Below are positions 45,089 to 53,628 of a DNA stretch of 64,000 bases, in pieces. Both the position numbers and the translations under genes were made by a program. The notes beneath the pieces were generated by a model, which was not told the origin of the DNA, did not search any database, and saw nothing but the letters and a program-made list of their open reading frames with translations. Origin of the DNA: DATKCA01 sp035544675 (GTDB taxonomy: Bacteria; Acidobacteriota; Thermoanaerobaculia; Gp7-AA8); contig DATKCA010000026.1 in assembly GCA_035544675.1 (NCBI GenBank), positions 1-64,000 on the forward strand, given 5' to 3'. Positions within the stretch are counted from its first letter, which is position 1; each line of letters starts with the position of its first letter.

Positions 45089-45949
45089 ATGAAGACGCTC
45101 TTCGTGGTCAACGAGCGCTCCGGCCTCCGCCGGCCACGCGACGCCGGAGCGATCATCCGGGAAGGCTGCTCCGAGCCGCACGAGATCGTGATCTGCGGCC
45201 GCAAGGAAGACCTCGACGAGATCATCGCCCGCGCGGAGCGCGAGAACTTCGACGTGGTCTGCGCGGTGGGCGGCGACGGCACCGTTCACGAGGTCGGCAA
45301 ACGCCTCATCGGCCGCTCGCCCGCCCTGGGCATCCTGCCCACCGGCTCGGGGAACGGCTACGCGCGGCACCTGCGCATCCCCGCCGCTCCGCTCCGCTCG
45401 GGCAGCATCGCCGCCGTCGATACGGCCGAGGTGAACGGGATGGCCTTTCTGGGCGTCATGGGAGCCGGCCTGGACGCGGTGATCGCCCATCGCTTCGCCG
45501 CGAGCGGCATCCGCGGCCTGCGCACGTACGTGAAGGAAGGGCTGAAGACGTACATGCAGTACCGGCCGGAGCGCTATGTCATCGAGGTGGACGGGAAGCG
45601 ATGGACCTCGACTGCGTTCGTCGTGGCCGTGGCGAACTCCAGCCAGTACGGCAACAACGCGCGGATCGCGCCCCTGGCCTCGCTGCAGGACGGGTTGCTC
45701 GACGTGGTCATCGTCGAGGAGCTGTCGCTGATCCGCGCGCCGCTGATGCTGGTCCGGCTCTTCAACGGCACGCTGCACAAGTCGCGCAGCGTGAAGATCC
45801 TGCAGGGCCGCAACGTCGTCATCCGCCGCCCGCAACCCGGCCCGGTGCACCTGGACGGCGAGCCGTTCGAACTGGACGCGGAGCTGCGGGTACGCGTCGT
45901 GCCGCTGTCGCTGCGGGTGTTGCTGCCAGCGAACGCCGCGCGCATCTAG
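45089..45949 (+). CDS. Diacylglycerol/sphingosine kinase-family lipid kinase
   Basis: Predicted 286-residue kinase of the DagK_cat (YegS-like) family. The nucleotide motif is AVGGDGTVHEVGK, followed by LGILPTGSGNGYARHL, and the C-terminal beta-sandwich ends with VHLDGEPFELDAEL. It would phosphorylate a lipid alcohol with ATP; the exact lipid is unknown. It starts 59 nt after the marC-like gene on the same strand, and a REP element follows. Confidence 0.9.
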   Translation: MKTLFVVNERSGLRRPRDAGAIIREGCSEPHEIVICGRKEDLDEIIARAERENFDVVCAVGGDGTVHEVGKRLIGRSPALGILPTGSGNGYARHLRIPAAPLRSGSIAAVDTAEVNGMAFLGVMGAGLDAVIAHRFAASGIRGLRTYVKEGLKTYMQYRPERYVIEVDGKRWTSTAFVVAVANSSQYGNNARIAPLASLQDGLLDVVIVEELSLIRAPLMLVRLFNGTLHKSRSVKILQGRNVVIRRPQPGPVHLDGEPFELDAELRVRVVPLSLRVLLPANAARI

Positions 45950-45975
45950 GCTAGGGTGGTGAATCAGCTGCCTGG

Positions 45976-46063
45976 TGGAGGACAGGCAATCCTGCCTGTC
46001 CGGGCAGGCAGGATTGCCTGCCCTCCACAGGCCCGGCGGCCGCCCGGGTCGGCGGCGCTCCAC
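45976..46063. repeat. REP/BIME element plus GC-rich arm
   Basis: A dyad TGGAGGACAGGCAATCC... to ...GGATTGCCTGCCCTCCA (45976-46027) is followed by a GC-rich segment ending GTCGGCGGCGCTCCAC (46048-46063), the right arm of the dyad at 42568-42613. Two repeat types are thus joined here, between two convergent genes. Confidence 0.83.
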
Positions 46064-46891
46064 CTACTTCTCTATCTCGGCCAGGAAAATCTCCAGCTGC
46101 CGGTTGAACTCCTCCGGCCGGTCCATCATCAGCCAGTGACTGACGCCGCTGATCGCGCGCGCCGGCATCGACGGGATCTGCACGTGCAGCGCGGTCTTCT
46201 TGTCGTTCCCCGCCGCGGTGATGGCCAGCTTCGGGCCTTTGTAAGCCTCGACATTGCTGCGCATCCTGAACTCGATGAGGTCCTCGAGCGCTTCGGTGAA
46301 CGCCTCGGTCGAGGTCAGGTTGACCGACAGGAGCACGGCCAGCTTCACTTCCTCCTTCGCGCCCTGGAGGATCGGCTCGAACCACTCCGCGACGACCTTC
46401 TTCTTGTCCATACGCAGCGCCATCAGGAACTTGTCCAGCTGCTCGGGGCCCACCGTGACGTCGCCCGCGGCGTCGGCGTACACCACCCCGGCCACCCGCT
46501 CCGGATACTTCGCGGCGTACCGCGCCACCACGGCCGCGCCGAAGCTGTGACCGACGATGACGAAGCGATCGAGACCCAGAGAGTTCGCCACGTCGTGGAC
46601 GTCGTCCGCCATCACCTCGATCGTGTACTCGCCGTTCGCCGGCGGATCGGAGATGCCCATCCCGCGCAGGTCGATGGCCACTGCGCGCCGCGTCCTGCGG
46701 AAGTGAGTCAACTGCCCATGCCACTGCGTGAGGTTTGCGCCGTTGCCGTGCACGAAGAACAGCGGCAGGCCAGGTCCCGTGCCGCCGTCGTCGACGTGAA
46801 TCCGTCCCTGCGGCGACTGGAAGTACACCACCGGGGGCCGGGATGTGCCGCACGCCATCAACAGAAGGAGAGCCGGGATGCACCGCCTCAC
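46064..46891 (-). CDS. Alpha/beta hydrolase, lipoprotein
   Basis: Predicted 275-residue protein starting MRRCIPALLLLMACGTS, a lipoprotein signal. The oxyanion motif is FVHGNGAN, the nucleophile elbow VGHSFGAAV, and the catalytic His is in SGVSHWLMM. Segment RRAVAIDLRGMGISD is typical of the alpha/beta hydrolase_1 group. The substrate is unknown. The start overlaps the ArsC stop by 4 nt. Confidence 0.9.
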   Translation of the reverse strand: MRRCIPALLLLMACGTSRPPVVYFQSPQGRIHVDDGGTGPGLPLFFVHGNGANLTQWHGQLTHFRRTRRAVAIDLRGMGISDPPANGEYTIEVMADDVHDVANSLGLDRFVIVGHSFGAAVVARYAAKYPERVAGVVYADAAGDVTVGPEQLDKFLMALRMDKKKVVAEWFEPILQGAKEEVKLAVLLSVNLTSTEAFTEALEDLIEFRMRSNVEAYKGPKLAITAAGNDKKTALHVQIPSMPARAISGVSHWLMMDRPEEFNRQLEIFLAEIEK

Positions 46892-47304
46892 AGCGACTTC
46901 ACCAGCTCATCGATCAGGTCACGGAGCTCGTCCCGCGTCTCGATGAAGCGGTCGTAGCGAGTGGCCGGGTCACCCGGCCCGAACGATGGATCCTCGATCG
47001 GCCAGTGCAGCATGCGCCTGGCACCCGTCCACACTGGACAGTCCTGCGCGGCGGAGTCGCAGACGGTGACGACGACGTCGAACGACTCACTGATGAACTG
47101 GTCCGCGGACTTCGACGTTGCCTCACTCATATCCACACCGAGGTCGTTCATGGCGCGGATGGCCAGAGGGTGCACCCAGCCGGCGGGACGCGATCCCGCC
47201 GAGACGACATCCAGCTTGTCGCCGTGAAACGCACGCGCCAGGGCCTCGGCCATCTGGCTGCGCGCGGCGTTGCCCGTACAGAGGAAGAGGAGACGTTTCT
47301 TCAT
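46888..47304 (-). CDS. arsC: Low-molecular-weight phosphatase-fold arsenate reductase
   Basis: Predicted 138-residue protein of the thioredoxin-coupled ArsC/LMW-PTP family. The P-loop is FLCTGNAARSQMAEA, and a pair of redox cysteines lies in VVTVCDSAAQDCPVW, as in Bacillus ArsC. It would reduce arsenate to arsenite for export. No arsenite pump is adjacent. The neighbour PdxH is transcribed in the same direction, 8 nt upstream. Confidence 0.92.
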   Translation of the reverse strand: MKKRLLFLCTGNAARSQMAEALARAFHGDKLDVVSAGSRPAGWVHPLAIRAMNDLGVDMSEATSKSADQFISESFDVVVTVCDSAAQDCPVWTGARRMLHWPIEDPSFGPGDPATRYDRFIETRDELRDLIDELVKSL

Positions 47305-47311
47305 TCTGTGT

Positions 47312-47917
47312 TCATGGAGACAACCGCTCGATGGTCCAGTCTTTCGGCTCGCGCAAGCGGTAGGCGAAACGGTCGTGCAGCCGGTCTTCTCTCCCCTGCC
47401 AGAACTCGACCCAGGTCGGAATCACGCGATAGCCGCCCCAGTGCGGGGGGCGCGGAACCTGGCGGCCGCGATAGTTCGCCTCCAGCTCGTGGAAGCGCGC
47501 GTCGAGATCGCCGCGGCCCATCAGCACCTTGCTCTGCTCGGAGGCCCATGCGCCGATCTGGCTTCCGCGGGGCCTGGTCTCGAAGTACGCGTCCGACTCT
47601 TCCTCGTTCACCTTCACGGCCACGCCTTCCACGCGCACCTGCCGGTCCAGAGACGGCCAGTAGAAACAGATGGAGACGCGGGGGTTGAAGTGGATCTGTT
47701 CCGCCTTGCGGCTGTTGTAGTTGGTGTAGAAGACGAAGCCGTTGTGGTCGAACGACTTGAGGAGCGAGACGCGCGCCGATACGACGCCGTCCTCCCCGAC
47801 GGTGGCCAGCGTCATCGCCTCGGGGAGCTGAGGCTGGGCCTGCCTGGCCTCTTCGAACCAGCGCCCGAACTGGACGAACGGGCTGACGTCGAGGTCGGCT
47901 TCCTTGAGCTCGATCAT
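47312..47917 (-). CDS. pdxH: Pyridoxamine 5'-phosphate oxidase
   Basis: Predicted 201-residue FMN enzyme that makes pyridoxal 5'-phosphate. It shows EAMTLATVGEDGVVSARVSLLKS, FYTNYNSRKAEQI, RVEGVAVKVN and the C-terminal GGYRVIPTWVEFWQGR with DRFAYR, all diagnostic. The start overlaps the NUDIX gene stop by 4 nt. Confidence 0.95.
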   Translation of the reverse strand: MIELKEADLDVSPFVQFGRWFEEARQAQPQLPEAMTLATVGEDGVVSARVSLLKSFDHNGFVFYTNYNSRKAEQIHFNPRVSICFYWPSLDRQVRVEGVAVKVNEEESDAYFETRPRGSQIGAWASEQSKVLMGRGDLDARFHELEANYRGRQVPRPPHWGGYRVIPTWVEFWQGREDRLHDRFAYRLREPKDWTIERLSP

Positions 47918-48468
47918 GCGTACAACCTCTCGATCTTTCGGAGCACCCGCGCCGACCCGGCCTCGTTCATCATCTCGGCGGCCCGCCTCAGATCGACCCA
48001 GGCCAGATCCGACGACTCTTCGGGATCGATATGCATCGACTCCGGCTCCAGCGTCCGTGCGACATACCGCACATCGAAGTGACGGTGAGGGGGCTCGCCC
48101 CGTCCGGCCGGAATGGGATGGACATCGAGATCGATGAATCGCGTCGCCAGGAGCGTGAGATCCGGCAGCCCCGACTCCTCCGCACCTTCGCGAAGGGCCG
48201 CCTGCAGCACGGTCTCGCCGTCGTCGACATGGCCGCCCATCTGGAGCCAGCGCCCCAGGCGTTTATGGTGGTGGAGGAGGAGGTGGCTCCCTCTCCCGTC
48301 GATGATGAAACAGCTGGCCGTGACGTGGCCGGGCTCGAATTCGCCGCGGGAGAACGGCTCCCCCTGACCCGCCACGAGCGCCACCAGACTCTCCCGGTGA
48401 CGCGACTCTGTCACGTCCGCGGGGACGTAGCTCCGGAGCTGGTCGAGAAGCTCTCTCTTGCGATCCAT
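47914..48468 (-). CDS. NUDIX hydrolase
   Basis: Predicted 184-residue NUDIX protein. The box reads GHVDDGETVLQAALREGAEESGL (GX5EX7REXXEE with a close variant). Other landmarks are LLLHHHKRLGRWLQM and HRHFDVRYVA. It hydrolyses a nucleoside diphosphate-linked substrate that cannot be named. The start shares a base with the DUF420 stop (TGATG); a longer frame to 48954 crosses that gene and was rejected. Confidence 0.9.
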   Translation of the reverse strand: MDRKRELLDQLRSYVPADVTESRHRESLVALVAGQGEPFSRGEFEPGHVTASCFIIDGRGSHLLLHHHKRLGRWLQMGGHVDDGETVLQAALREGAEESGLPDLTLLATRFIDLDVHPIPAGRGEPPHRHFDVRYVARTLEPESMHIDPEESSDLAWVDLRRAAEMMNEAGSARVLRKIERLYA

Positions 48469-48908
48469 CAGTGCGAGGGAAACCAATGATAGAGGAAGAA
48501 GTAGACCAGGACGCCGGTCACCGAGACGTACATCCAGAGCGGGAACGTCCAGCGCGCGACGCGCCGGTGCTGCGGGACGCGCATCTTCAGACCGTTGCGG
48601 ACCGAGAGGATGGCCAGCGGCACGATGACGACGGCAAGGATCGTGTGCGAGATCAGGATCGCGAAGTAGAGCTGCCGCATCGCCCCTGTGCCCGGGAAGC
48701 GCGTGACCACGCCGCCGCGGAGCGTGTGATACGTGATGTACGAGGCCAGGAACACCAGCGAGGTCACGCACGCCGCGATCATCAGCCGCTTGTGCGCGGC
48801 GATGCGGCCGCGCTTCATCTGCACGAAGCCGCTCAAGAGGAACACGCCGCTGAGCGCGTTCAGGGAGGCGTTGACGGCAGGGAACAGCATGATCAGTTCC
48901 GGGCTCAC
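48468..48908 (-). CDS. DUF420 membrane protein (CtaM-like)
   Basis: Predicted 146-residue protein with four transmembrane helices and conserved histidines (AAHKRLMIAACVTS, ILISHTILAVVI, HRRVARWTFPLW). DUF420 proteins include CtaM, needed for haem-copper oxidase activity in Gram-positive bacteria. It sits directly after a SCO1 gene (4-nt overlap), which supports a role in oxidase maturation. Confidence 0.9.
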   Translation of the reverse strand: MSPELIMLFPAVNASLNALSGVFLLSGFVQMKRGRIAAHKRLMIAACVTSLVFLASYITYHTLRGGVVTRFPGTGAMRQLYFAILISHTILAVVIVPLAILSVRNGLKMRVPQHRRVARWTFPLWMYVSVTGVLVYFFLYHWFPSH

Positions 48909-49468
48909 TCGCGGAGAAGGTCCTCGATCGTGCCGGACAGACGCTCGGCGGCATCGCCGTCCGTTCCCCCGTAGTACTGCCGGATCATCCCGCTGCGATC
49001 GGCCACGGCGAACTTCGAGCTGTGCAGCAGGGCCTCGCCGCCCGGCGCGGGATCGCCGGCCGCGAGCTTGAAGCCCTCCACGGACAGCTTCACGATCTCA
49101 TCACGGTCGCCGGTCAGGAACAACCACCGGTCGTCGTTCCTCACCCGCTTCGCGTATTCGGCGAGCACGGCCGGTGTGTCGCGGGCCGGGTCGACGCTGA
49201 TGGAGACGAACCTCACCGGCGCGTCCCTGTCGATCTTCTGCGTCAGCGCGCGCATGTTCGCGGTCATCATCGGGCACGTGCCGGAGCAGTTCGTGAAGAT
49301 GAAGTCGTAGACGGTGACGTAGCCCTTCATGGAGTCGAGATTCACGGCCCGGCCGTTTTCGTCGACGAGGCTCGCCCCCGGCACCGGGAACAGCTTCGGG
49401 AGATCCGGCCGGCCGTGGCAACCGAGGAGAAGGAGAGCTGTGAGAAAAAGGAGACCACTTCGAGACAT
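48905..49468 (-). CDS. SCO1/SenC copper chaperone, lipoprotein
   Basis: Predicted 187-residue protein starting MSRSGLLFLTALLLLGCHG, a lipoprotein signal. The copper site CSGTC (CxxxC) lies in FTNCSGTCPMM and the His ligand in LHSSKFAVAD. SCO proteins deliver copper to, or reduce, the CuA site of oxidase subunit II, encoded nearby at 52.6-53.4 kb. The upstream frame to 49990 is antisense to nothing useful and runs through the next gene, so the signal-bearing ATG is used. Confidence 0.93.
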   Translation of the reverse strand: MSRSGLLFLTALLLLGCHGRPDLPKLFPVPGASLVDENGRAVNLDSMKGYVTVYDFIFTNCSGTCPMMTANMRALTQKIDRDAPVRFVSISVDPARDTPAVLAEYAKRVRNDDRWLFLTGDRDEIVKLSVEGFKLAAGDPAPGGEALLHSSKFAVADRSGMIRQYYGGTDGDAAERLSGTIEDLLRE

Positions 49469-49512
49469 TGGGGCGGAGTCTATCGCACGGACGCCGCGCG
49501 AATTCCGGCGAT

Positions 49513-50067
49513 TCACAGCCTTTTTCCTGCCGCCGACGCCTCGATGAGCCTGCGCAGGCGGCGCGCGCGCGTCTCGGCCTGCTTCGCGCTGATGACAAAG
49601 TGCGCCATGAGCCTGCGGTAGCCGGGTGGCTGTGCGTCGAAGAACTTCCAGGCCTGACGATGCGCTCTGAACTGACTCTCCAGCTCCGGCGGCAGCGTGG
49701 CGTTTTTCCGCTCGAACGAGTAGATCCCGGATTTCTTCTCGTCGCGCTTCTCGAAAGCCTCGAGACCGGCCTTCTCCATCCGTCCCATCCGAATCAGCTC
49801 TTTGGCCCGGGCGATGTTCACGTTGCTCCAGACGCTCGTGCTCTTGCGGGGCGTGAACCGGATCATGTAGCTGTCCTGGTCGACCGACTTGCGGATGCCG
49901 TCGATCCAGCCGAAGCAGAGCGCCTCGTCGATCGATTCCGGCCAGGTGATGCTCGGCCGTCCGGAGCCCTTCTTGTGCAGTCCGACCCACAGCTCTTTCT
50001 CCGAGCGGTGATGCTTCTCGAGCCAGCGGCGGAAGTCAGCGGGCCTGGCGAAGAAGGTCGGCGGCAT
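49513..50067 (-). CDS. YdeI/OmpD-associated family protein
   Basis: Predicted 184-residue protein with the family opening FFARPADFRRWLEKHH and the block PSITWPESIDEALCFGWIDG, then RFTPRKSTSVWSNVN. The C-terminus is helical with paired Arg residues (ISAKQAETRARRLRRLI). The family is widespread and poorly characterised. It overlaps the DUF1697 gene by 32 nt. Confidence 0.88.
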   Translation of the reverse strand: MPPTFFARPADFRRWLEKHHRSEKELWVGLHKKGSGRPSITWPESIDEALCFGWIDGIRKSVDQDSYMIRFTPRKSTSVWSNVNIARAKELIRMGRMEKAGLEAFEKRDEKKSGIYSFERKNATLPPELESQFRAHRQAWKFFDAQPPGYRRLMAHFVISAKQAETRARRLRRLIEASAAGKRL

Positions 50068-50566
50068 GATCGAGCTTCAGAACCGTATTCCAGTTGCGGG
50101 CAGTCCCGCGTGTGCCGAGCCTCTTCTCGATGAGCGCGAGCGTCAGCCTGGACCTGCCCATGCCGTCCGGATACGAGATGTACGCGTGACGGCCCGCGAC
50201 ATCGACGATCTCCGAACCGGGCCAATCGATCCTTCTGCACCCCGGCTCCGTCTTCATGAACACCACCAGCAGACGTGATGGATCGTTCTTCGCTGCGGCA
50301 GTCAGCGGATTGTGGGCGATGACATTCTTCAACTCATCGGCGGTCCGGAGGATGTAGTCGCACTCCACGCCGAGACAGCTCTTCGTTTCCTTCTCCAGGA
50401 CAGCCTCCGAAGCTTTCGTGGCGTTGAAGACGGCGTTGCCGCTCTGGAGGAGCGTCGTGGCATCGCGAAATCCGAGAGTGCCGAGCATCTGCCGCAGCTC
50501 GGCCATGGCCACTTTCTTGTGACCGCCGACGTTGATTCCGCGGAGAAGTACGATGAAGGTGGTCAC
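50036..50566 (-). CDS. DUF1697 protein
   Basis: Predicted 176-residue protein starting (GTG) VTTFIVLLRGINVGGHKKV, the DUF1697 signature, followed by LLQSGNAVFNA and, near the end, RNWNTVLKL. Function unknown. The start is a GTG because the longer frame to 50713 runs through the REP element. It appears to begin the operon that continues with the YdeI gene. Confidence 0.88.
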   Translation of the reverse strand: MTTFIVLLRGINVGGHKKVAMAELRQMLGTLGFRDATTLLQSGNAVFNATKASEAVLEKETKSCLGVECDYILRTADELKNVIAHNPLTAAAKNDPSRLLVVFMKTEPGCRRIDWPGSEIVDVAGRHAYISYPDGMGRSRLTLALIEKRLGTRGTARNWNTVLKLDHAADLLRQAR

Positions 50567-50603
50567 GCTCTTCGTGCTCCCAGAGCCGCAACCGACGTCG
50601 CTT

Positions 50604-50717
50604 GAATGGATTCTGTGGAGGACAGACAATCCTGTCTGTCCTCGGCTGGACAGGCAGGATTGCCTGTCCTCCACTTCAGGTCCGGGGCGCGGGTGAGGAC
50701 ACCCGCGCTCCATTCCG
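50604..50717. repeat. Composite REP/BIME element, inverted copy of 44137
   Basis: Bounded by GAATGG (50604) and CCATTC (to 50715). It contains the dyad starting CTGTGGAGGACAGACAATCC and the hairpin GCGCGGGTG-AGGA-CACCCGCG. Apart from one base in a C/G run it equals the reverse complement of 44137-44241. It fills the gap between the ctaB gene and the DUF1697 operon. Confidence 0.88.
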
Positions 50718-50759
50718 TGATGAACAGCCGCATCAGAATCTCTTCATCAGAGCGAAGAC

Positions 50760-51656
50760 TCAGCCGCGCACGAGCGTGACCAGCAGCGCCATCATGACCA
50801 GCAGGTAGATGTTCGAGGTCATGAACAGCGTGCGCGCGCGACGGGGACTGCGGTCCGCGGCGAAGCGGATCGCGGTGAGCAGCAGCGCGGTCGATAGCAG
50901 CGCGGCGACGATCGCGTACGCCAGCCCGGCCATCGCGAAGAACGCCGGCGCAACCGAGACCGGGATGAGGGCGATGCTGTAGAGGATGGCCTCACGACCG
51001 ACGGCCCGGCCATCGGTGTTGCGCACCGAAAGCATGGCGAAGCCGGCGCGCCCGTAGTCCTGGCGATAGATCCAGCTGATGGCCATGAAATGCGGGAGCT
51101 GCCAGAGGAAGACGATGGCGAAGAGGATCCAGCCGGCCAGGCCGAGGTTTCCGTTCGCGGCGGCGTAGCCCATGAGCGGCGGCACCGCTCCGGGGATCGC
51201 GCCGATGAGCGTGCAGAGGGTCGAGTGCCGCTTCAGCGGCGTGTAGACGAAGATGTAGCTGGTGAGCGTGAACGCGCCGAGGAGTGCGGTTGCCACGTTG
51301 ACCGCCGCGGCGAGGTAGACCGTACCGATGATGGCGATGGCCGTGGCGAAAAGCAGCGCCGCGCGCGGCGTGATGCGGCCGTCGGGCAGCGGGCGGCGCG
51401 CCGTGCGCTCCATCCTCGCGTCGAGGTGCCGCTCCGTGTACTGGTTCAGCGCGTTCGTGCCCGCTGCGACCAGTGCCGTGCCGATGAGAGTGTTCAGCAG
51501 AACGAGGCCGGAAAAGTCCGCCGCGCCGACGACATAGCCCGCCGCCGTCGTCATCAGCACCATGAGCACGATGCGCGACTTGGATAGCTCGAGGTAGTCG
51601 GCCACGACACCCGGCCGCCGCGGAAGCGTCAAAGCGCTCTCTGTGATTGCGCTCAT
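50760..51656 (-). CDS. ctaB: Protoheme IX farnesyltransferase (haem O synthase)
   Basis: Predicted 298-residue UbiA-type prenyltransferase with about nine transmembrane helices. The first Asp-rich motif is NQYTERHLDARMERTARRPL, and the second block includes VFVYTPLKR-like YIFVYTPLKRHSTL. It farnesylates haem B to haem O, the step before CtaA. The ATG overlaps the ctaA stop by 4 nt and it is the last gene of the respiratory operon. Confidence 0.95.
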   Translation of the reverse strand: MSAITESALTLPRRPGVVADYLELSKSRIVLMVLMTTAAGYVVGAADFSGLVLLNTLIGTALVAAGTNALNQYTERHLDARMERTARRPLPDGRITPRAALLFATAIAIIGTVYLAAAVNVATALLGAFTLTSYIFVYTPLKRHSTLCTLIGAIPGAVPPLMGYAAANGNLGLAGWILFAIVFLWQLPHFMAISWIYRQDYGRAGFAMLSVRNTDGRAVGREAILYSIALIPVSVAPAFFAMAGLAYAIVAALLSTALLLTAIRFAADRSPRRARTLFMTSNIYLLVMMALLVTLVRG

Positions 51657-52567
51657 GCCGTGGCCTCGCGCAACACCGGGATGGGAATGGCCGTGGCGCG
51701 CGCCTTCAGCATCAGGATCAGAGACAGGGCCAGGGTGGCCGCGCCGGTCACCACGTGCAGGCTGGTGATGTGCGGCTGCTTGCCGCTCCACACGGTCGAC
51801 GCGCCGAGGAGAATCTGCACGATGACCAGCAGTGCGAGCAGCCAGCTGCGCGTCCGCGCGATCACGATCGCGGCCGCGACCGCGACCACCACCGCGCCCA
51901 GCCTGTGCGCGTAGTTGACCGCGATGGCCGTCGATACGAATTCAGGAACGAGTCGTCCAAACGACAGCGGAAAGTCGGGGATGGCCAGGCCCGCGCCGAG
52001 ATGGCGCATGACCGCGCCGGCCAGAATCTGCAGGTAGACGAGCACAAACAACGCCGTCGTAGACCCTACCGCCGTGTTCCCGGTCCGCTCCAGCCCGGAA
52101 TGGAACCGCGATGTGAAGAACGCGATGGACACCGTCAGGCAGAAGAAGATCTCAGCGAGACCGGCGTGCGCGATCGAGATCGCCGGCGGCAGCAGCAACA
52201 GGACCGTCAGCCCGCCGAGGAGTCCCTGCACGATGACCGCGGCGAGCGCGATCCATCCGAGAACGCGGACGTAGCGCCTGGGCTCCCGGCGCTGCAGCCA
52301 GACGGCCTGAATGATCGTCAGCAGTCCGACCGTCGATGCGATCAGGCGATGGCCGTGTTCGTAAAAAATGCCGCCGACCATCTTGCTGAGCGGAAACTTG
52401 AACATGAACTCGCCGTACGTATTCGGCCAGTCGGGAACGGCCAGGCCGGAGCCGGTGGAAGTGACCATCGCTCCGGCGAAAATCAGGAACAGCGTCGAAG
52501 CCGCGACGAGCTTCGTGAATCGCCGCAGCGAGGGCGGGGTGACATCGACATGGGAGGACCTGGTCAT
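51653..52567 (-). CDS. ctaA: Haem A synthase CtaA/Cox15
   Basis: Predicted 304-residue membrane protein with eight helices. It starts MTRSSHVDVTPPSLRRFTKL and carries TGSGLAVPDWPNTYGEF, EHGHRLIAST, and in the second half AGLAIPDFPLSFG, NYAHRLGA and TSLHVVTGA; the paired His residues are haem ligands. It oxidises haem O to haem A for the aa3 oxidase encoded here. Start and stop overlap coxB and ctaB by 4 nt each. Confidence 0.95.
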   Translation of the reverse strand: MTRSSHVDVTPPSLRRFTKLVAASTLFLIFAGAMVTSTGSGLAVPDWPNTYGEFMFKFPLSKMVGGIFYEHGHRLIASTVGLLTIIQAVWLQRREPRRYVRVLGWIALAAVIVQGLLGGLTVLLLLPPAISIAHAGLAEIFFCLTVSIAFFTSRFHSGLERTGNTAVGSTTALFVLVYLQILAGAVMRHLGAGLAIPDFPLSFGRLVPEFVSTAIAVNYAHRLGAVVVAVAAAIVIARTRSWLLALLVIVQILLGASTVWSGKQPHITSLHVVTGAATLALSLILMLKARATAIPIPVLREATA

Positions 52568-53373
52568 ACGATTGGCTGGGCCGGCGTCGCCTCCGGAACC
52601 GGGTTCGGCTCCGCGGTGGCCGGATTTTGGGGCGTATTCTCGCTCATCCACTTCTCAAAGTCTTGTTTGCTGTGCACGAAGAGCTGGCCCTTCATCCGGT
52701 AGTGGCCCAGGCCGCAGAGCTGCGCGCAGGCGATCTCCCACGTCTCCCCCTCGCTCAACTTGACCGGCTTGAAGTGGATCGGCACTTCCATGCCCGGTGT
52801 GGCGTCCTGCGTCACGCGCATGACCGGAATCTTGAAGCTGTGAATGACGTCCTTCGACGCGATCCGGGCGATGACGGGGCGGTTCAGTTCGAGATGAAGC
52901 TGGTTGATCGTGGCGATGTCGTCCGCCCCGTTCGGATCCTCCGGGTCGAGGCCGAGAGGATTCGTGGCCGACACGAGCCTGGCATCGCTCCGTCCGAACC
53001 GGCCGTCGCCGCCGGGATAGTGGAAGTTCCATGCGAACTGCTCGCCGACCACACGGACTTCCAGAGGGTTCTGCGACGCGGGCGGACGCGACGTCCAGCG
53101 GTACCAGATCGGGATCGAGAATCCGATGAGCAGGACCAGCTCGACCACCGCCACGCCCGCCTCGAGATACGTGGAGAAGTGCGACCGCACGCCGGCGTAG
53201 TTCACCCGCGGGTTCCGCTTGGCGTTGAAGCGCCAGAGGACGTAGCCGTAGTAGATGCCCCATCCCACGAAAAGGATCAGCATCAACCAGTGCACGACCG
53301 CGGAGATCGAGTCGAGCTGCGGTCCGTGCTCCGCGGCATTCACAGGCATCCACTGTCCGAGGAACTTTTCCAT
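52564..53373 (-). CDS. coxB: Cytochrome c oxidase subunit II
   Basis: Predicted 269-residue protein with two transmembrane helices and a periplasmic cupredoxin domain. CuA ligands are visible in HSFKIPVMRVTQDATPGM and CAQLCGLGHYRM. A VGEQFAWNFHYPG segment matches the family. There is no C-terminal cytochrome c domain. It lies last among the structural genes, after subunits I, III and IV, which is an uncommon order. Confidence 0.95.
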   Translation of the reverse strand: MEKFLGQWMPVNAAEHGPQLDSISAVVHWLMLILFVGWGIYYGYVLWRFNAKRNPRVNYAGVRSHFSTYLEAGVAVVELVLLIGFSIPIWYRWTSRPPASQNPLEVRVVGEQFAWNFHYPGGDGRFGRSDARLVSATNPLGLDPEDPNGADDIATINQLHLELNRPVIARIASKDVIHSFKIPVMRVTQDATPGMEVPIHFKPVKLSEGETWEIACAQLCGLGHYRMKGQLFVHSKQDFEKWMSENTPQNPATAEPNPVPEATPAQPIV

Positions 53374-53376
53374 GCC

Positions 53377-53628
53377 TCACGCTCCCCCTTCGATGAGTCG
53401 TAACTGCTCGCGCCGGCGGCGCAGCTCGCGGGCCCGCCGCCAGAAACTGAAGAACAGCGCGACGAATCCGAGCTGCACGAACGCGATCACTCCCAGAAGA
53501 ACCCAGATCCCGTTGTTCGCCGCCTTCTGCATCGCCGAGTTCGGGTCGCCGAAGCAGACCGGGCACGCGCTGGCGATGGCCGGGGCCAGAACGAGCAGCG
53601 CCGCGAAGACAAACGCCCGGAGCTTCAC
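53377..53628 (-). CDS. Small exported membrane protein with CPxC motif
   Basis: Predicted 83-residue protein. The GTG start (overlap GTGA with the previous gene) gives a signal peptide (KLRAFVFAALLVLAPAIASA), then CPVCFGDPNS, one transmembrane helix (IWVLLGVIAFVQLGFVALFF) and an Arg-rich tail. Similar small proteins occur in oxidase operons of this kind. The CPVC could bind copper or form a disulfide; no function is established. Confidence 0.75.
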   Translation of the reverse strand: MKLRAFVFAALLVLAPAIASACPVCFGDPNSAMQKAANNGIWVLLGVIAFVQLGFVALFFSFWRRARELRRRREQLRLIEGGA

